Below, piece after piece: positions 5,155-5,645 of a DNA stretch of 5,645 nt. The stretch comes from Bradyrhizobium sp. GTDB taxonomy: Bacteria; Pseudomonadota; Alphaproteobacteria; Rhizobiales; Xanthobacteraceae. The DNA is taken from NCBI GenBank assembly GCA_019243075.1, contig JAFAUV010000310.1, positions 1 through 5,645 of the forward strand, read 5' to 3'. Below the pieces are notes generated by a model that did not search any database, was not told the DNA's origin, and worked only from the letters and a program-made list of their open reading frames with translations. The translations under genes were made by a program, and so were the position numbers. Numbering within the stretch: the first letter of the stretch is position 1; each line of letters opens with the position of its first letter.

Positions 5155-5589
5155 ATGAGATTGTCATCCGCCGCCCGCGCCGCGCTGCTCGCGGTCGCGC
5201 TGTTCGCCGGCTCGTCCGCGGCCAAGGCCGACGAGGGGCTGGTGACACTCGTCATCTTCAAGGCCGGCTGGTTCGTCGGCGGTTCCGCCGGCCAGGGCGT
5301 GCTCACCTTCCATGACCAGACCTACGCGCTGACGGCCGGCGGGCTGGACGGCGGGCTCGTCTTCGGCGGGTCGCAGACCACGTTGCAGGGCCGGGTGAGG
5401 AACATCCGCCGTCCGGAGGACATCACCGGCGTCTACGCCGCAGCGGGCGTGGGCGTCACCTTCGGCGCCGGCGTGCGCGGCATCCTGCTCACCAACCCCA
5501 ACGGCGCGGTCCTGGAATTGAGCGGCAAGCAGCTCGGGCTGATGGCGAATGTGGACCTCAGCGGCCTTGCGATTTCGTTGAAGCAGTAA
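5155..5589 (+). CDS. Secreted glycine-rich protein of an uncharacterised family
   Basis: A 144-residue exported protein. Residues 1-25 form a signal peptide: MRLSSAARAA, the hydrophobic core LLAVALFAG, and AKA with likely cleavage before DEG. The mature protein is rich in Gly, Val and small residues and looks all-beta: IFKAGWFVGGSAGQGVLTF (about 34-52), TAGGLDGGLVFGGSQTTLQG, then RNIRRPEDITGVYAAAGVGV, GILLTNPNGAVLELSGKQLG and a final VDLSGLAISL. It resembles a recurring set of hypothetical proteobacterial periplasmic proteins that open with KAG-VGGS-G-GTLTF and close with DLSG. The GVYAAAGVGV stretch faintly recalls DUF1134/EipA-type envelope proteins, but I do not claim membership. The start at 5155 is chosen over the ATG at 5149 because GGAG at 5144-5147 lies 7 nt from the former and only 1 nt from the latter. 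A hairpin repeat follows the stop. Confidence 0.82.
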   Translation: MRLSSAARAALLAVALFAGSSAAKADEGLVTLVIFKAGWFVGGSAGQGVLTFHDQTYALTAGGLDGGLVFGGSQTTLQGRVRNIRRPEDITGVYAAAGVGVTFGAGVRGILLTNPNGAVLELSGKQLGLMANVDLSGLAISLKQ

Positions 5590-5600
5590 GGCACGGTGCG

Positions 5601-5640
5601 TAGGGTGGGCAAAGGCGCGGACGCGCCGTGCCCACCATCT
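5601..5640 (+). repeat. GC-rich hairpin repeat after the last gene, possible terminator
   Basis: The arms GGTGGGC (5604-5610) and GCCCACC (5630-5636) pair perfectly. Inside them GGCGC (5614-5618) and GCGCC (5623-5627) make a second stem closed by a 4-nt loop. The sequence TAGGGTGGGCAAAGGCGCG is, from memory, another common dispersed intergenic element in bradyrhizobia. It begins 11 bp after the TAA of the secreted-protein gene and is followed by a modest T-rich stretch (ATCTTCTTG) to the window edge, so it may also end that transcript. Confidence 0.65.
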
Positions 5641-5645
5641 TCTTG

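Overview
The window looks like ordinary chromosomal DNA from a GC-rich alphaproteobacterium, most likely Bradyrhizobium or a close relative (Rhodopseudomonas/Nitrobacter group). This rests on strong GC bias, the gene families present, and dispersed palindromic intergenic repeats of a kind I recognise from those genomes. The genus call is recognition from memory, not a database result. I see no rRNA, tRNA, CRISPR array, transposase, integrase or phage gene.

Layout. Positions 1-231 hold the 3' end of a bacterioferritin gene (+). Convergent to it is a pyridoxamine-phosphate-oxidase-like flavoprotein (308-910, -). Behind that gene lies a compact island of three different palindromic repeats (about 962-1178). 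Next are a small secreted protein with three cysteines (1186-1539, -) and a DUF2188-type small protein (1742-1987, -). The latter is divergent from a DUF2277-type small protein (2111-2377, +). A decayed copy of one of the palindromes follows, then a three-helix membrane protein (2473-2796, +). This gene meets a cytochrome P450 (2806-3978, -) tail to tail, with only 9 bp between the stop codons. Upstream of the P450 on the same strand is a short-chain dehydrogenase/reductase (4054-4821, -). A 333-bp non-coding stretch separates it from a divergent secreted protein of an uncharacterised family (5155-5589, +). The window ends in a further hairpin repeat.

How the genes relate. The only pair that looks like a functional unit is the dehydrogenase followed by the P450, 75 bp apart on one strand. 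A P450 hydroxylation followed by NAD(P)-dependent oxidation of the alcohol is a plausible route, but the substrate cannot be read from sequence and no ferredoxin or reductase gene is next to the pair. The other genes look like independent single-gene units (iron storage, a flavoprotein, small conserved proteins and two exported proteins).

No clear new multi-gene system is visible. The points most worth a second look are the P450's replaced acid-alcohol pair in the I helix, the nested palindrome island, and a possible 51-codon reading frame that overlaps the last gene by ATGA.
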